The notes below the pieces were generated by a model. That model saw only the letters and a list, made by a program, of their open reading frames with translations. It was not told the DNA's origin and ran no database searches. Positions 51,144 through 60,896 of a stretch of DNA of 64,000 nucleotides are shown here, one piece after another; within the stretch, counting starts at the first letter, position 1, and each line of letters begins with the position of its first letter. Source of the stretch: Streptomyces sp. NBC_01244 (lineage in GTDB: Bacteria > Actinomycetota > Actinomycetes > Streptomycetales > Streptomycetaceae); assembly GCF_035987325.1 (NCBI RefSeq), contig NZ_CP108488.1, forward strand, positions 5,022,001 to 5,086,000, read 5' to 3'. The position numbers and the translations under genes were made by a program.

Positions 51144-51884
51144 TCAGCCCGGCGGACGGTCGAAGCGGCGCTGCAACTGTCTGCGCTCGCCCCGGCGGAT
51201 GCGCGGGAGCATTTCCGGGGTCTGCGCGGAGCGCTGCGCGCGCCTCTTGCGTCCGGCGCAGAAGATACAGGCCTCACCGGGAGGGGCGTCGGGATCGATG
51301 GGTGCGCCGGGGTGCTCGGAGCAGCCCGAGGCGTTGCGCGGCCGGGACAGCTCCCGGGCCACGATGAAGGCGCGGTGCAGGTCGTCGGCCATCGCGACGA
51401 AGTCGTCGGGGGGCGAGGAAAGGTTCAGGTGGAAGCGCCGCTCCTCGACCGTGCGCAGGCAGCCGTGCAGTGCCTGGAGGGTGTACGGGGGCTCGGGCAC
51501 CGGGTACCCGAGCCGGCGCTGCTCCCCGGCGGGCGGGGCGGCGGACGCGGCCCGGGCGCCCTGCGCGCGCAGTCCGAGGCGGCGCCGGTCGTTGCAGATC
51601 AGGCAGCGCCCCCAGCCGTCGGGCGCCTCGGGGTCGAGGGCGCCGTTGGGGTGCTCCGGACAGCCGGTGTAGCTCTTGGCGGGCGCGAGCCCGGCGGCGG
51701 TCTGGAAGGCGGTGTAGAGGGCGTCGGCCACCGATTCGTACTCGGTGGGGTGGGCGCCCTCGTAGAGCTCCTTGAGGTGGTCTCCGAGGCTGCCCACGGC
51801 GGACTGCAGCTCCCTCAGGGCATAGGGCCGCCCGGTCGGGACGGAGTACCCCCTGCTGCCGCGCTGCTGCTCCTGTGGACTCAT
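51144..51884 (-). CDS. Hypothetical protein with two CxxH/CxxC zinc-ribbon-like repeats
   Basis: A 246-residue protein made of two homologous halves. Each has a helical segment (DHLKELYEGAHPTEYESVAD and LSSPPDDFVAMADDLHRAF) followed by a four-ligand cluster: GCPEHPN...CLICNDRR in the first and GCSEHPG...CIFCAGRK in the second. These are likely zinc sites. The C-terminus is Arg-rich. I do not recognise the family. The start is ATG 51882-51884. Confidence 0.65.
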   Translation of the reverse strand: MSPQEQQRGSRGYSVPTGRPYALRELQSAVGSLGDHLKELYEGAHPTEYESVADALYTAFQTAAGLAPAKSYTGCPEHPNGALDPEAPDGWGRCLICNDRRRLGLRAQGARAASAAPPAGEQRRLGYPVPEPPYTLQALHGCLRTVEERRFHLNLSSPPDDFVAMADDLHRAFIVARELSRPRNASGCSEHPGAPIDPDAPPGEACIFCAGRKRRAQRSAQTPEMLPRIRRGERRQLQRRFDRPPG

Positions 51885-52099
51885 ACCCACGAGCGTCGCA
51901 CGAACCACCGACATCCCGGGAACCCCGCAGCCCACGGGCCGTACGGGGCCCCGGAAGAGCCGGTGGGCGCCGCGGCCGGCGGGCACCGCGGCCCGCGCGC
52001 ACGCCGACGGCCGGGCCCCCGTGCGGAGGACCCGGCCGTCTGCGCGTACGTACACCGCGTACAGCTGGGGGATGGAGTTTCCCGGGGGACCGGCGGGGC

Positions 52100-53926
52100 C
52101 TAGAAGGCGGCCTCGTCGAGCTCCATCAGGGTGTTGTCGACGGACTCGGCGAGCGCGCGGGCCACCGAGACGCCCGGCAGGATCTGGGAGGCGAAGAACT
52201 TCGCCGCCGCGATCTTGCCGGTGTAGAACGGCACGTCCTTGGCGGAGGCGGACGGCAGCTTCTCGGCGGCCACGGCCGCGCCCTTGAGGAGCAGGTAGCC
52301 GACGACCACGTCACCGGAGGCCATGAGCAGCCGCGTGGTGTTCTGGCCGACCTTGTAGATGTTCTTGACGTCCTCGCCGGTGGCGGTGAGGTCGACGATC
52401 ATCTGGCCGACGATGGCCTCCAGGTCGACGGCCGCCTTGGCGAGCGCGTCGCGGGCCGGGGCGAGGTCCTCGCCGCCGGGGCCCTCGGCCAGGAACTTCT
52501 TCATCGTCTCGGAGAGGACGTTGAGGGAAGCGCCCTGGTCGCGGACGATCTTCCGGAAGAAGAAGTCCTGGCCCTGGATGGCCGTGGTGCCCTCGTAGAG
52601 GGTGTCGATCTTGGCGTCGCGGATGTACTGCTCGATCGGGTATTCCTGCAGGTAGCCCGAGCCGCCGAAGGTCTGGAGCGACTGCGCGAGCTGCTCGTAG
52701 GACTTCTCCGAGCCGTAGCCCTTCACGATCGGCAGGAGCAGGTCGTTGAGGCCCACGAGGGACGCGGTGTCCTCGCCGGCGGCCTGCCCCAGCTGGATCT
52801 CGTCCTGGATCGAGGCGGTGTAGAGGACCAGGGCGCGCATGCCCTCGGCGTACGCCTTCTGCGTCATCAGCGAGCGGCGCACGTCGGGGTGGTGCGTGAT
52901 GGTGACCTTGGGGGCCGCCTTGTCCATGAACTCGGCGAGGTCCGGACCCTGCACGCGCTCCTTGGCGTACTCCAGCGCGTTCAGGTAGCCGGTCGACAGG
53001 GTCGCTATGGCCTTCGTGCCGACCATCATCCGGGCGAACTCGATGATCATGAACATCTGGCGGATGCCGTCGTGCTTGTCACCGATCAGCCAGCCCTTGG
53101 CGGGGTGCTGGTCGCCGAAGGTCATCTCGCACGTGTTGGAGGCCTTGAGGCCCATCTTGTGCTCGACGTTCGTCGCGTAGACGCCGTTGCGCTCGCCCAG
53201 CTCGCCGGTCTCCCGGTCGAAGTGGAACTTCGGGACCAGGAAGAGGGAGAGGCCCTTCGTGCCCGGGCCGTGGCCCTCGGGGCGCGCGAGGACGTAGTGG
53301 AGGATGTTCTCCTCCATGTCGTGCTCGCCCGAGGTGATGAAGCGCTTCACGCCCTCGATGTGCCAGGAGCCGTCGTCCTGCTTGACCGCCTTGGTGCGGC
53401 CGGCGCCGACGTCCGAGCCGGCGTCCGGCTCGGTGAGGACCATGGTGGAGCCCCAGCGCTTCTCGACGGCGAGCGCGGCGATCTTCTTCTGGACCTCGTT
53501 GCCCTCTTCGAAGAGGACGCCGGCGAACGCCGGGCCGGAGGAGTACATCCAGACGGCCGGGTTCGCGCCCAGGATCGTCTCGGCGAACGCCCAGATCAGG
53601 GAACGGGGCGAGGTGGTGCCGCCGATCTCCTCGGGCAGGCCCAGGCGCCAGTACTCGGAGTCCATGAAGGCCTTGTAGCTCTTCTTGAAGGACGCCGGGA
53701 CGGGCGCGGTGTTCGTGGCCGGGTCGAAGACCGGCGGGTTGCGGTCGGCGTCCTCGAAGGAGGCGGCCAGCTCGTTCTCGGAGAGCTTGGCGATCTCGCT
53801 GAGGATCGTCTTGGCGGTCTCGGTGTCCATCTCACCGAACGGGCCAGTGCCGTACACGTTGTCGCGGCCGAGTACCTCGAAGAGGTTGAACTCGATGTCG
53901 CGGAGATTCGACTTGTAGTGCCCCAT
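52100..53926 (-). CDS. Acyl-CoA dehydrogenase
   Basis: A 608-residue flavoenzyme of the larger FadE-like acyl-CoA dehydrogenase class with a C-terminal extension. It has the FAD/substrate segments [26 protein letters not shown] and [15 protein letters not shown]. The [20 protein letters not shown] segment precedes the probable catalytic Glu in [14 protein letters not shown]. It oxidises acyl-CoA to enoyl-CoA in beta-oxidation. ATG 53924-53926 is the start. It is transcribed alone; an adenine-poor 340-base region separates it from the next gene. Confidence 0.93.
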   Translation of the reverse strand: MGHYKSNLRDIEFNLFEVLGRDNVYGTGPFGEMDTETAKTILSEIAKLSENELAASFEDADRNPPVFDPATNTAPVPASFKKSYKAFMDSEYWRLGLPEEIGGTTSPRSLIWAFAETILGANPAVWMYSSGPAFAGVLFEEGNEVQKKIAALAVEKRWGSTMVLTEPDAGSDVGAGRTKAVKQDDGSWHIEGVKRFITSGEHDMEENILHYVLARPEGHGPGTKGLSLFLVPKFHFDRETGELGERNGVYATNVEHKMGLKASNTCEMTFGDQHPAKGWLIGDKHDGIRQMFMIIEFARMMVGTKAIATLSTGYLNALEYAKERVQGPDLAEFMDKAAPKVTITHHPDVRRSLMTQKAYAEGMRALVLYTASIQDEIQLGQAAGEDTASLVGLNDLLLPIVKGYGSEKSYEQLAQSLQTFGGSGYLQEYPIEQYIRDAKIDTLYEGTTAIQGQDFFFRKIVRDQGASLNVLSETMKKFLAEGPGGEDLAPARDALAKAAVDLEAIVGQMIVDLTATGEDVKNIYKVGQNTTRLLMASGDVVVGYLLLKGAAVAAEKLPSASAKDVPFYTGKIAAAKFFASQILPGVSVARALAESVDNTLMELDEAAF

Positions 53927-54268
53927 GGCGACGGCTCCGTTAAGGCTCGGTGAGAGTGGTTCCTCGTGCATACCAATCGGTAACGTAATGATGCTACCCA
54001 CCGGTAATAAGAGCAACCCTTCCGTGGCGACTGTGACCAGGGTCAAGTTCGAGCGCGCACCGAACGGTCTTGATCCCGGGCCCTGGACGACCTCCATTGC
54101 AGCGCGAGCGCGTCGAGCAGGGCTCGACCGCGCCCGGACTCCGCGTCGTCCCGGCCCGGCCGGCCACCGCGACCGCGGTCCCCGGCCGGCCACCGCGACC
54201 GCGGGCCGAACGCCCACTGACCGGAACTCGACGCCCCGGCGGCCCGCCGCCTCGGTAGGCTTCGGGCC

Positions 54269-54736
54269 ATGTACGGCTATGACCAGAACGTGAGCGCGGG
54301 GCAGCAGGGCGGCTACGCCCAGCCCCAGCAGGGCTACGCGCAGCAGCAGCCTCAGCAGCCGCTGTACCCCGAGCCCTCGCCGCCCTCCCTCGCGGACGCG
54401 GTGCGCGCCTTCACGACCGGGTCGCTGTCCGCCGAGGACTTCCAGCAGATCTTCGCCTCCTCGAAGGTCTACTGCCCGCGCGGCGACACCCCGGGCTTCC
54501 TGGCGCTGCACAACACGCAGCAGCCGGTCATCCCGATGTTCACCACCCTCAAGGAGCTCCGCCGGTACGCCGGCAAGGAGTCCAAGTACTTCGTGATCAC
54601 CGGCGCCGAGGTGATCGACCTGCTGCCCACCGGCTACGGCTTCGTCCTCGACATGGAGGGCGACCACCGGATGGTCTTCGACGCGAAGGCGGTCGAGCAG
54701 ATGGTCGACTTCGCCATGCGCCGCATGTACGGCTAG
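54269..54736 (+). CDS. SseB-like domain protein with Gln/Tyr-rich N-terminus
   Basis: A 155-residue protein. Residues 1-37 are low-complexity (Gly, Gln, Tyr, Pro), resembling a disordered tail. Residues 38-155 form an SseB-like domain: [39 protein letters not shown] and [13 protein letters not shown]. Its role is unknown. It precedes an ArsR-type regulator by 31 bases. Confidence 0.78.
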   Translation: MYGYDQNVSAGQQGGYAQPQQGYAQQQPQQPLYPEPSPPSLADAVRAFTTGSLSAEDFQQIFASSKVYCPRGDTPGFLALHNTQQPVIPMFTTLKELRRYAGKESKYFVITGAEVIDLLPTGYGFVLDMEGDHRMVFDAKAVEQMVDFAMRRMYG

Positions 54737-54767
54737 AAGCCGACGGTCGGGCCGGTAGGGGGCGGAC

Positions 54768-55727
54768 ATGCTGCGCGTGCACTTCGAGGCCGAGGACCTG
54801 CTCAACGTCACGTTCGCGAGCGAGCCGCTGCCCCTGGTGGAGCTGGCCCTCGCGCTCGTCGCCGCGCAGCGCACGGACCAGCAGGCGGTTTTCGGCCGTT
54901 GGCGGAGCCTCGCCGCGCGGGAGCTGCCGGGGCGGGTGCGGCCGCTGTTCGACCTGCTCCGTCCCGACGGGGACAACCCGCAGTTCGTGGAGCCGTACGT
55001 ACGGAACCTCGAGGAGGGCCTCACCGTCATCCGGGACGGAGCCTCCTTCCTCACGCCGGAGGGGCTCGCCCGCGCCGCCACCCGCGCGCCCGGCTCCCCG
55101 TCCTGGCTACGCGCCCTGTGGGGCCGCGACCGGCAGGCCTGGGACCAGCTCGACGCCGCGATCCGGTCGGCGTACGACGTCCTCATAGCCCCGCAGTGGC
55201 CGCGGATCCGGCAGTCCTTCCAGGCGGACGTGGCCTGGCGGACCCGACTGCTGGCCGCGCACGGGATCAAGGCCTGCCTGGCGAGCACCCACCCGGAGGC
55301 CGACTGGTCGGGCCTCGTCTTCGAAGTGGGCCGGCCGCCGGACTACGAGGTCCGGCTCGGCGGGCGCGGGCTGGTGCTGATGCCCTCGCCGTTCTGGACG
55401 GGCCGCCCGCTGCTGGTCGACCAGCCGGACGGGTCGTACGTACTCCTCTACCCGGCGCTGACCCCCCTGCCGCTGGTGTCCCCGGACCGGGCGGACGGCG
55501 CGCTGGACGCGCTGCTGGGGCGGACCCGGGCGGCCGTGCTCCAGCTGCTGATAGAGCAGCGGACCACCTCCGAGCTGGCCCGCGACCTCGACATCAGCCT
55601 CCCGTCGGTCTCGGAGCACACCCGCACGCTGCGCGCGGCGGGCCTGATCACCACGGCCCGGGACGGCAAGGCGGTCCTGCACTCGGCGACCGCGCTGGGC
55701 GTGGACCTCCTGCACAGCGGCGCCTGA
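54768..55727 (+). CDS. ArsR-family regulator with large N-terminal domain
   Basis: A 319-residue protein. The last 80 residues are an ArsR winged helix ([40 protein letters not shown]). The N-terminal 230 residues form the DUF5937-like domain common in actinobacterial ArsR proteins. No metal-binding cysteine cluster is seen, so it is probably not a metal sensor. It may control the adjacent genes. Confidence 0.85.
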   Translation: MLRVHFEAEDLLNVTFASEPLPLVELALALVAAQRTDQQAVFGRWRSLAARELPGRVRPLFDLLRPDGDNPQFVEPYVRNLEEGLTVIRDGASFLTPEGLARAATRAPGSPSWLRALWGRDRQAWDQLDAAIRSAYDVLIAPQWPRIRQSFQADVAWRTRLLAAHGIKACLASTHPEADWSGLVFEVGRPPDYEVRLGGRGLVLMPSPFWTGRPLLVDQPDGSYVLLYPALTPLPLVSPDRADGALDALLGRTRAAVLQLLIEQRTTSELARDLDISLPSVSEHTRTLRAAGLITTARDGKAVLHSATALGVDLLHSGA

Positions 55728-55732
55728 CCCTT

Positions 55733-56167
55733 TCAGGAGCGGTGGCGGAGCCGCCAGAAGACCGCCGCCACCGCGATCAGCGCGACGGCAGGGGCGGCGT
55801 ACGCCCACAGGAGGGCGAGGTCGGGGCGGTGGGCGAGGGAGATGCGGATGCCCGCGAAGGCCAGGGCGCCGACCCCGTAGGCACCGCCCTCCACGCTCCC
55901 GAACCCCGCCGACCAGCGCAGCAGCAGGCAGCAGGCCAGGCAGAGGACGCCCCAGGTGGCGAGGTAGGGCCACGGCGAGCCGGGGAGCGGTTCCAGCGGG
56001 CTGACGGTGGACGCCCACCGGTAGGAGGCGTACCCGAGGGCCACGACCGTGGCGGCGACGGCGGCGGACCAGCCCAGTGCGGCGAGCGCGGCCCGCGGGT
56101 TCCCGTGACCAGGGTCCGCCTCCGCGCCGGGCTGCGCGCCGTCGGCCTCGTTCGTCGAGGTGGTCAC
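55733..56167 (-). CDS. Hypothetical membrane protein
   Basis: A 144-residue protein with an acidic cytoplasmic N-terminus and four predicted membrane segments (WSAAVAATVVALGYASYRW, YLATWGVLCLACCLLLRW, YGVGALAFAGIRISL and YAAPAVALIAVAAVFW). The function is unknown. GTG 56165-56167 with AGGAG ten bases upstream fixes the start. It converges with the ArsR gene, five bases between stops. Confidence 0.7.
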   Translation of the reverse strand: MTTSTNEADGAQPGAEADPGHGNPRAALAALGWSAAVAATVVALGYASYRWASTVSPLEPLPGSPWPYLATWGVLCLACCLLLRWSAGFGSVEGGAYGVGALAFAGIRISLAHRPDLALLWAYAAPAVALIAVAAVFWRLRHRS

Positions 56168-56369
56168 TGATGGGGCTCCTGTCGTGCGGCGTGCGGCGGT
56201 CCGTACATGTCGATCATGAGGACGCCCGTCCGGGGCCTCTGGTTGTCCCGGGGAAGCGCAGGGGGGTGCCTGACCTTTCGGCCACCACCGAAACCATCGC
56301 GGCGAGGGCCGCGAGTCCCGAATATCAGTGCTGCGGGGGGAAACCGCTCCTACTGACAGGGGGACTGTG

Positions 56370-56732
56370 ATGGTGCGTACGTCCTTACGTACGAAGCTCG
56401 CGGCAATGGCGGCCACGGGGGTGATGGCGCTGGGTACGGGGGTCCTGGCGGCGACACCCGCGGAGGCCTCGACCCACTGCCCGAGCGAGTTCGCCTGCAT
56501 CTACTGGGGCACCACCTTGGACAGCGGGATCCGCAACATGTACAGGATCGGGGGCGCCCACAGGATCTACGGCTACTACGGCAGACACCTGGTCGACAAC
56601 AACCAGACCGAGGGCTGGAAGATCTGGCTGTGCCGGAACCGCGACGGCACCAACTGTGACTTCGCGTTGTGGCCGGACAGGCGGCAGGTGTTCGACATGA
56701 CCCCGTTCAACTCGGTGTCGCTCGAACCGTAG
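56370..56732 (+). CDS. Secreted peptidase-inhibitor (I36)-like protein
   Basis: A 120-residue exported protein. A signal peptide spans residues 1-33, cleaved after PAEA. The mature part (STHCPSEFACIYW, later LCRNRDGTNCDFALWP) has four Cys residues in the beta/gamma-crystallin-like pattern of the peptidase inhibitor I36 family, which includes Streptomyces metalloprotease inhibitors. The target is not known. ATG 56370 follows AGGGGG. Confidence 0.72.
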   Translation: MVRTSLRTKLAAMAATGVMALGTGVLAATPAEASTHCPSEFACIYWGTTLDSGIRNMYRIGGAHRIYGYYGRHLVDNNQTEGWKIWLCRNRDGTNCDFALWPDRRQVFDMTPFNSVSLEP

Positions 56733-56837
56733 GTGCTGCGGCCCGGCCCGGTCTGTGGGGGATGCACGGGGGGTCCCCCACGACCTCACCCCACCCCATC
56801 TCGATCTCGATCCGGAATTCGACCTGAGGAGACGGCA

Positions 56838-57008
56838 ATGACTCGTACCCGTAAGACTTCGGCCCCGCGCGCAGGGCTCCGCACGAAGGCGGGCGCGGTG
56901 CTGGCCGCGGTGGCCCTGGCGGTGGGCGTGGGCGTGCTCGCCGCGGCCCCGGCCGAGGCCGCCACGGCCCACCTGTGCCGCTACCCCGCTCCGTCCTGCA
57001 GCGGCTGA
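56838..57008 (+). CDS. Very small secreted Cys-containing peptide
   Basis: A 56-residue precursor with a ribosome site GAGGAG and a strong signal peptide (GAVLAAVALAVGVGVLAAAP, cut after AEA at about residue 41). The predicted mature peptide is only about 15 residues with two Cys, of the form ATAHLCRYPAPSCSG, which could form a disulfide ring. It follows the I36-like gene by 105 bases and shares the style of its signal peptide, so a truncated I36 relative is also possible. A terminator hairpin follows. Confidence 0.6.
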   Translation: MTRTRKTSAPRAGLRTKAGAVLAAVALAVGVGVLAAAPAEAATAHLCRYPAPSCSG

Positions 57009-57033
57009 GCGACCGGCGCACACTGAGCAACGG

Positions 57034-57059
57034 GCCCCGGGGGGAATATCCCCCGGGGC
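57034..57059 (+). terminator. Intrinsic terminator after the small secreted peptide gene
   Basis: Arms 57034-57043 (gccccggggg) and 57050-57059 pair perfectly with a 6-base loop and are followed by a T-rich run (tccttctgttctg). This is the most classical terminator in the window. Confidence 0.88.
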
Positions 57060-57130
57060 TCCTTCTGTTCTGTCGGGTGGCAGAAAGTTCGGGTTTCAAC
57101 TAAACTCGACGCCAGAAGGAGGTTCCGACC

Positions 57131-58132
57131 ATGCCTGCAGTGACTGTGGAGAACCCGTTGACGCTCCCGCGCGTCGGGGAGCCGGCCCAGGAGACGACCG
57201 CCCGCAAGGTGCTGGCCGTCACGACCGCCCCGGGTGGCTTCGAGGGTGAGGGATTCCCGGTGCGCCGTGCGTTCGCCGGGATCAACTACCAGTACCTCGA
57301 CCCGTTCATCATGATGGACCAGATGGGCGAGGTGGAGTACGCCCCGGGCGAGCCCAAGGGCACCCCCTGGCACCCCCACCGCGGCTTCGAGACCGTCACC
57401 TACCTGATCGACGGAACCTTCGTCCACCAGGACAGCAACGGCGGCGGCGGAGTCATCAACGGCGGCGACACCCAGTGGATGACGGCAGGCAGCGGCCTGT
57501 TGCACATCGAGGCCCCGCCGGAGTCGCTCGTGGTGTCGGGCGGTCTCTTCCACGGCCTCCAGCTGTGGGTGAACCTCCCCGCCTCCGACAAGATGATGCC
57601 CCCGCGCTACCAGGACATCGGCGGCGGCCAGGTCCAGCTGCTGTCCACCCCGGACGGCGGCGCCCTGCTCCGCGTGATCGCCGGCGAGCTGGACGGCCAC
57701 GAGGGCCCCGGCATCACCCACACCCCGATCACGATGATCCACGCGACGGTCGCACCCGGCGCGCAGATCACCCTCCCGTGGCGCGAGGACTTCAACGCCC
57801 TGGCGTACGTACTGGCCGGGCGCGGCTCGGTCGGCGAGGATCGGCGGCCCATCCACACCGGGCAGACCGCGGTCTTCGGCGAGGGCGGCTCGCTGACCCT
57901 GCGCGCGGACGAGGGTCAGGACTCCAACGCCCCGGCGCTGGAGATCGTCCTGCTCGGCGGGCGGCCGATCCGGGAGCCGATGGCGCACTACGGGCCGTTC
58001 GTGATGAACAGCAAGCACGAGCTCCAGCAGGCGTTCGACGACTTCCAGGCCGGACGGCTGGGTCGCATCCCGACCACCGAGCGCACCGGCCTCGGCCACC
58101 GCGGCACGGGCGAGGCCGACACCGAGTCGTAG
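57131..58132 (+). CDS. Pirin family protein
   Basis: A 333-residue bicupin. The N-terminal cupin has the metal-binding pattern in PWHPHRGFETVTYLIDG and SGLLHIEAPPE (His and Glu ligands); the C-terminal cupin is degenerate. Pirins may act as quercetinases or regulators. ATG 57131 follows AAGGAGG. A TAAACT (about 57,101) is a possible -10 box. It is a single-gene unit. Confidence 0.93.
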   Translation: MPAVTVENPLTLPRVGEPAQETTARKVLAVTTAPGGFEGEGFPVRRAFAGINYQYLDPFIMMDQMGEVEYAPGEPKGTPWHPHRGFETVTYLIDGTFVHQDSNGGGGVINGGDTQWMTAGSGLLHIEAPPESLVVSGGLFHGLQLWVNLPASDKMMPPRYQDIGGGQVQLLSTPDGGALLRVIAGELDGHEGPGITHTPITMIHATVAPGAQITLPWREDFNALAYVLAGRGSVGEDRRPIHTGQTAVFGEGGSLTLRADEGQDSNAPALEIVLLGGRPIREPMAHYGPFVMNSKHELQQAFDDFQAGRLGRIPTTERTGLGHRGTGEADTES

Positions 58133-58334
58133 GCCGTGGTCCGACCTTGGCGTGAGTACGTCACCGGCCGGCCGGGCGCGAGCCCGGACCGGCCGGACGC
58201 CGTTGGCGCGCGGGGCGGAGCCGGCACGACGCAGCGTCGGCATTCGCCCGCAGGGGTGGTCCGGGAGCCGCTAGGGTCGGCAGCCCACGAGGTCACCCCG
58301 GCGGCACAGAGCGGGGTCAGGGGAGGGAATCTCG

Positions 58335-59012
58335 TTGAGCGGTGGACAGAAGAGTCTGGCTGATCATCCCTTTGTCGTCATCGTCGCCCTCATCGGCGCG
58401 CTTCTCGGCGTAGTGGTCGCCGTCAAGGAGCTGACGGCCCCGGACGCCCCGCCGCCCGGGGCGTCCGCACAGCCCCCGGCACAGCCCTCGTCGCACGCGG
58501 GCGGCCAGGCGTCGCCCGACGCCGGCAGCGCCACCCGTGTGCCGCCTCCCGCACAGGAGACGGAACGGTCCGGGGCCGACGAGACCACCGAGCCGGAGCG
58601 GCGGCCCGGGTCCGGGTCCAAGAACTCGCCGCCGGTGAACTCACCCTCCGCGCCTGCTCCGCGTCCCTCTCCGCAGCACACCGGCGCCTTGACCGTTCGC
58701 ATCGTGATGGGATCGAGCGGCAAGATCGGGCCGAACGTCTATCGGACCCGGTCCACGCCCGGCGCCAACACCGAGGTCTACGACGCGACGGGTCGCCTGG
58801 ACACCAGCTGCTACGTGCAGTGGACGCTCAAACGCGGTAGCGAGGTGGTCCAGCTCCACCGCAGCGGCCGTTGCCGGCCGCCGAGCGTGACCCTCTTCAA
58901 CTTCGACGACAGCCTCAGGGAAGTCGGCACCTACACGTTGCAGGCCGACATCACCACCGACTGGGGCCAGACGGGAAGCAAGACCATCGAGTTTCAGGTG
59001 GCCGCGGGCTAG
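58335..59012 (+). CDS. Membrane-anchored protein with beta-sandwich domain
   Basis: A 225-residue protein. One membrane segment (FVVIVALIGALLGVVVAV, residues 13-30) is followed by a Pro/Ser/Glu-rich linker of about 85 residues. A C-terminal extracellular domain of 110 residues begins ALTVRIVMGSSGKIGPNVYR, with two Cys (SCYVQW and GRCRPP), probably an Ig-like sandwich. The TTG start is supported by GGAGGG seven bases upstream. The function is unknown. Confidence 0.68.
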   Translation: MSGGQKSLADHPFVVIVALIGALLGVVVAVKELTAPDAPPPGASAQPPAQPSSHAGGQASPDAGSATRVPPPAQETERSGADETTEPERRPGSGSKNSPPVNSPSAPAPRPSPQHTGALTVRIVMGSSGKIGPNVYRTRSTPGANTEVYDATGRLDTSCYVQWTLKRGSEVVQLHRSGRCRPPSVTLFNFDDSLREVGTYTLQADITTDWGQTGSKTIEFQVAAG

Positions 59013-59047
59013 GACCGGCGGGCGCCCGCCTCTCGGGCGCCCGTCCC

Positions 59048-59941
59048 TCAGGCGCCGGCGCCCAGTACCTGGATCAGCCGCGAGCTGCTGTCGGCGCCGA
59101 AGCCCGCGGCGACTCCGCGGCGGTACAGGTCGGCGTGCGCCGTCAGGATCCCGGTGTCCACGCCGGAGTCGGCGGCGGTGTGGAGGATGTGCTCCACGCT
59201 CGCGGCGCACATGGCGAGGCGCTCGTACGTGCCCTCGTGCGCGTCCGCGTCGATCAGCGGGGCGGAGCCCTCGTAGAAGCCGCGCAGGGTGTCGGCGGTG
59301 TAACCGGCGTACGGCACGATGTCCGCGGCCGTCAGGCCGTTGGCCCGCGCCACGGCGAGTGCCTGGTACCAGCCGGTGTACGAGGTCCAGAACATGATCA
59401 TGTTGAGCTGGTAGTAGAGCTGCGCGTATCCGGCGTCGGCGCCCCGGTAGTCGGTGGCGGCGAGCACGTCGAGCGCCGCGCGGTGGGCGGCGTAGACGTC
59501 CTCGGGTCCGCTGACGAAGGCGGACGAGCCCTCCTGGCCGATGCCGGTCGGCGGGACGTTGACCCCGCCCGTCAGGTAGGAGGCCCCGCGCTCCTGCGCC
59601 CAGCGGGCGGCCGCCCGGGCCTTGTCGGGTACGTCGGAGGACAGGTTGGCCAGGACCCGGCCGCCGAGGTCGGCGTCGCCGAGGGTCGGGTACATGGCGT
59701 CCACGTCGATGAGGCTGAGCACGGTCAGCCCGCTCGCCGCGACCGCCTCGGCGGCGCTCCCGGCCCGCCGCGCTCCGCGTGCCACGAGCTCGGTGTCCTT
59801 GCCGATGCTGCGGTTCCAGACGGTGACCTCGTAGCCGGCGTCCAGGTAGGCGGCGGCCATGGCCCGGCCCATGGGGCCGAGCCCGATGACGGTGACGGTG
59901 GTGGTCGTGGTGGGTGTCGTTCCGGTCGTGACCTGGTTCAT
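59048..59941 (-). CDS. NAD(P)-dependent beta-hydroxyacid dehydrogenase/imine-reductase-like protein
   Basis: A 297-residue two-domain dehydrogenase. The Rossmann motif is VTVIGLGPMGRAMAAAYLDAG after a Thr-rich tail; the C-terminal helical domain (YYQLNMIMFWTSYTGW, GVDTGILTAHADLYRRGV) resembles that of imine reductases and 6-phosphogluconate-like enzymes. The catalytic residue cannot be settled by eye. It is divergent from a TetR gene with two identical operator-like boxes in between. Confidence 0.8.
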   Translation of the reverse strand: MNQVTTGTTPTTTTTVTVIGLGPMGRAMAAAYLDAGYEVTVWNRSIGKDTELVARGARRAGSAAEAVAASGLTVLSLIDVDAMYPTLGDADLGGRVLANLSSDVPDKARAAARWAQERGASYLTGGVNVPPTGIGQEGSSAFVSGPEDVYAAHRAALDVLAATDYRGADAGYAQLYYQLNMIMFWTSYTGWYQALAVARANGLTAADIVPYAGYTADTLRGFYEGSAPLIDADAHEGTYERLAMCAASVEHILHTAADSGVDTGILTAHADLYRRGVAAGFGADSSSRLIQVLGAGA

Positions 59942-59972
59942 GGCAGAGCTCTCCTGGGATCCGATGCTGCGG

Positions 59973-59993
59973 CACTAGAACGAACGCTCTATC
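59973..59993. promoter_or_regulatory. TetR operator candidate, box 1
   Basis: The sequence cactagaacgaacgctctat plus one more base contains the dyad tagaacg/cgctcta. The identical 21-base box recurs at 60019-60039. It lies within the promoter region of the leftward dehydrogenase gene. Confidence 0.75.
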
Positions 59994-60018
59994 CGGCGCT
60001 CGGGACGAACGTAGCACG

Positions 60019-60039
60019 CACTAGAACGAACGCTCTATC
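60019..60039. promoter_or_regulatory. TetR operator candidate, box 2
   Basis: Identical 21-base copy of box 1, 46 bases away centre to centre (about 4.5 helix turns). It sits 26 bases before the TetR start codon, so it fits autorepression. A shorter partial match (acgaacg) lies between the boxes at 60005. Confidence 0.75.
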
Positions 60040-60064
60040 TAGATCCCGGGGTAGGGTTCCTCCC

Positions 60065-60685
60065 ATGGCAGCAGCAGAGGTGAAGGCGACCGCGACGGCG
60101 ACGGCGACGGCGGACGGACTCGGAACGCGGGAGCGGCTGGTCCGCACCGCCTCGCGGCTCCTCCAGCACGGCGGGTACGAGAACACGCCCGTCAAGCAGC
60201 TCGTCCGCGAGGCGGAGGCCACCCTCGGTTCGCTCTACCACTTCTTCCCCGGGGGCAAGCAGGAGCTCGCGGTCGCCGCGATCCACTTCGGCGACGAGGA
60301 GTTCGCCGAGCTGCTCCGCTCCGGGCTGTCCGCGCACGCGGACCCGGCACGGGCCATGGAGGCCGTCGCGGAGCTGCTCGCCGAGGCGCTGGAGGAATCC
60401 GACTGGCGCGACGGCTGCCCGGTGACGGCCACGGCCCTGGAGTCGGTAGGCCGCCTGCCGGAGCTGCAGGCGGCCTGCGCCCAGGCTTTCGCGAACTGGC
60501 AGCGGATCGTCGCCGCGAAGCTCCTGGCCTGCGGCCACCCGGAGCCGGAGGCGCGCGACCTGGCGGTCACCGTGATCAACACCCTCGAGGGCGCCGAGAT
60601 GACCTCCCAGGTCACCCGGGACCGGACCCCCCTCGCCCTGGCGGGCCGCCACCTCGCGCGCCTCGTCTCCTCGTACGCCTTGTGA
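60065..60685 (+). CDS. TetR-family transcriptional regulator
   Basis: A 206-residue TetR protein with TRERLVRTASRLLQHGGYEN then PVKQLVREAEATLGSLYHFF and GGKQELAVAAI in the DNA-binding domain. The C-domain (DWRDGCPVTATALES, LLACGHPEPEARDLAVTVIN) is like TetR_C in LmrA/YxaF-type regulators. It probably represses itself and the divergent dehydrogenase gene through the two boxes. Confidence 0.9.
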   Translation: MAAAEVKATATATATADGLGTRERLVRTASRLLQHGGYENTPVKQLVREAEATLGSLYHFFPGGKQELAVAAIHFGDEEFAELLRSGLSAHADPARAMEAVAELLAEALEESDWRDGCPVTATALESVGRLPELQAACAQAFANWQRIVAAKLLACGHPEPEARDLAVTVINTLEGAEMTSQVTRDRTPLALAGRHLARLVSSYAL

Positions 60686-60701
60686 GGCGCCCTGAGGCCT
60701 G

Positions 60702-60896
60702 TCAGTGCCCGCGCTTCGGGCCGCGGGGCCGGGCCGGATCGGGGCTGGGCTTCCGGCCGTAGTCCATCAGCCGGAAGGCCCGCTCGCTGTACTCGCGGGG
60801 TGCGAACAGCGCGGTCAGGAACAGCATTCCGACCCCGGCGGCGATCACCATCGCGCCCTGGCCTGCGCCTGCCGTGAGTTGTTCCGTGGCATCCAT
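60702..60896 (-). CDS. Small membrane protein
   Basis: A 64-residue protein with one membrane helix (GAMVIAAGVGMLFLTALF) and a basic C-terminal tail (RKPSPDPARPRGPKRGH). ATG 60894-60896 is preceded by AGGAC. The role is unknown. Confidence 0.55.
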   Translation of the reverse strand: MDATEQLTAGAGQGAMVIAAGVGMLFLTALFAPREYSERAFRLMDYGRKPSPDPARPRGPKRGH

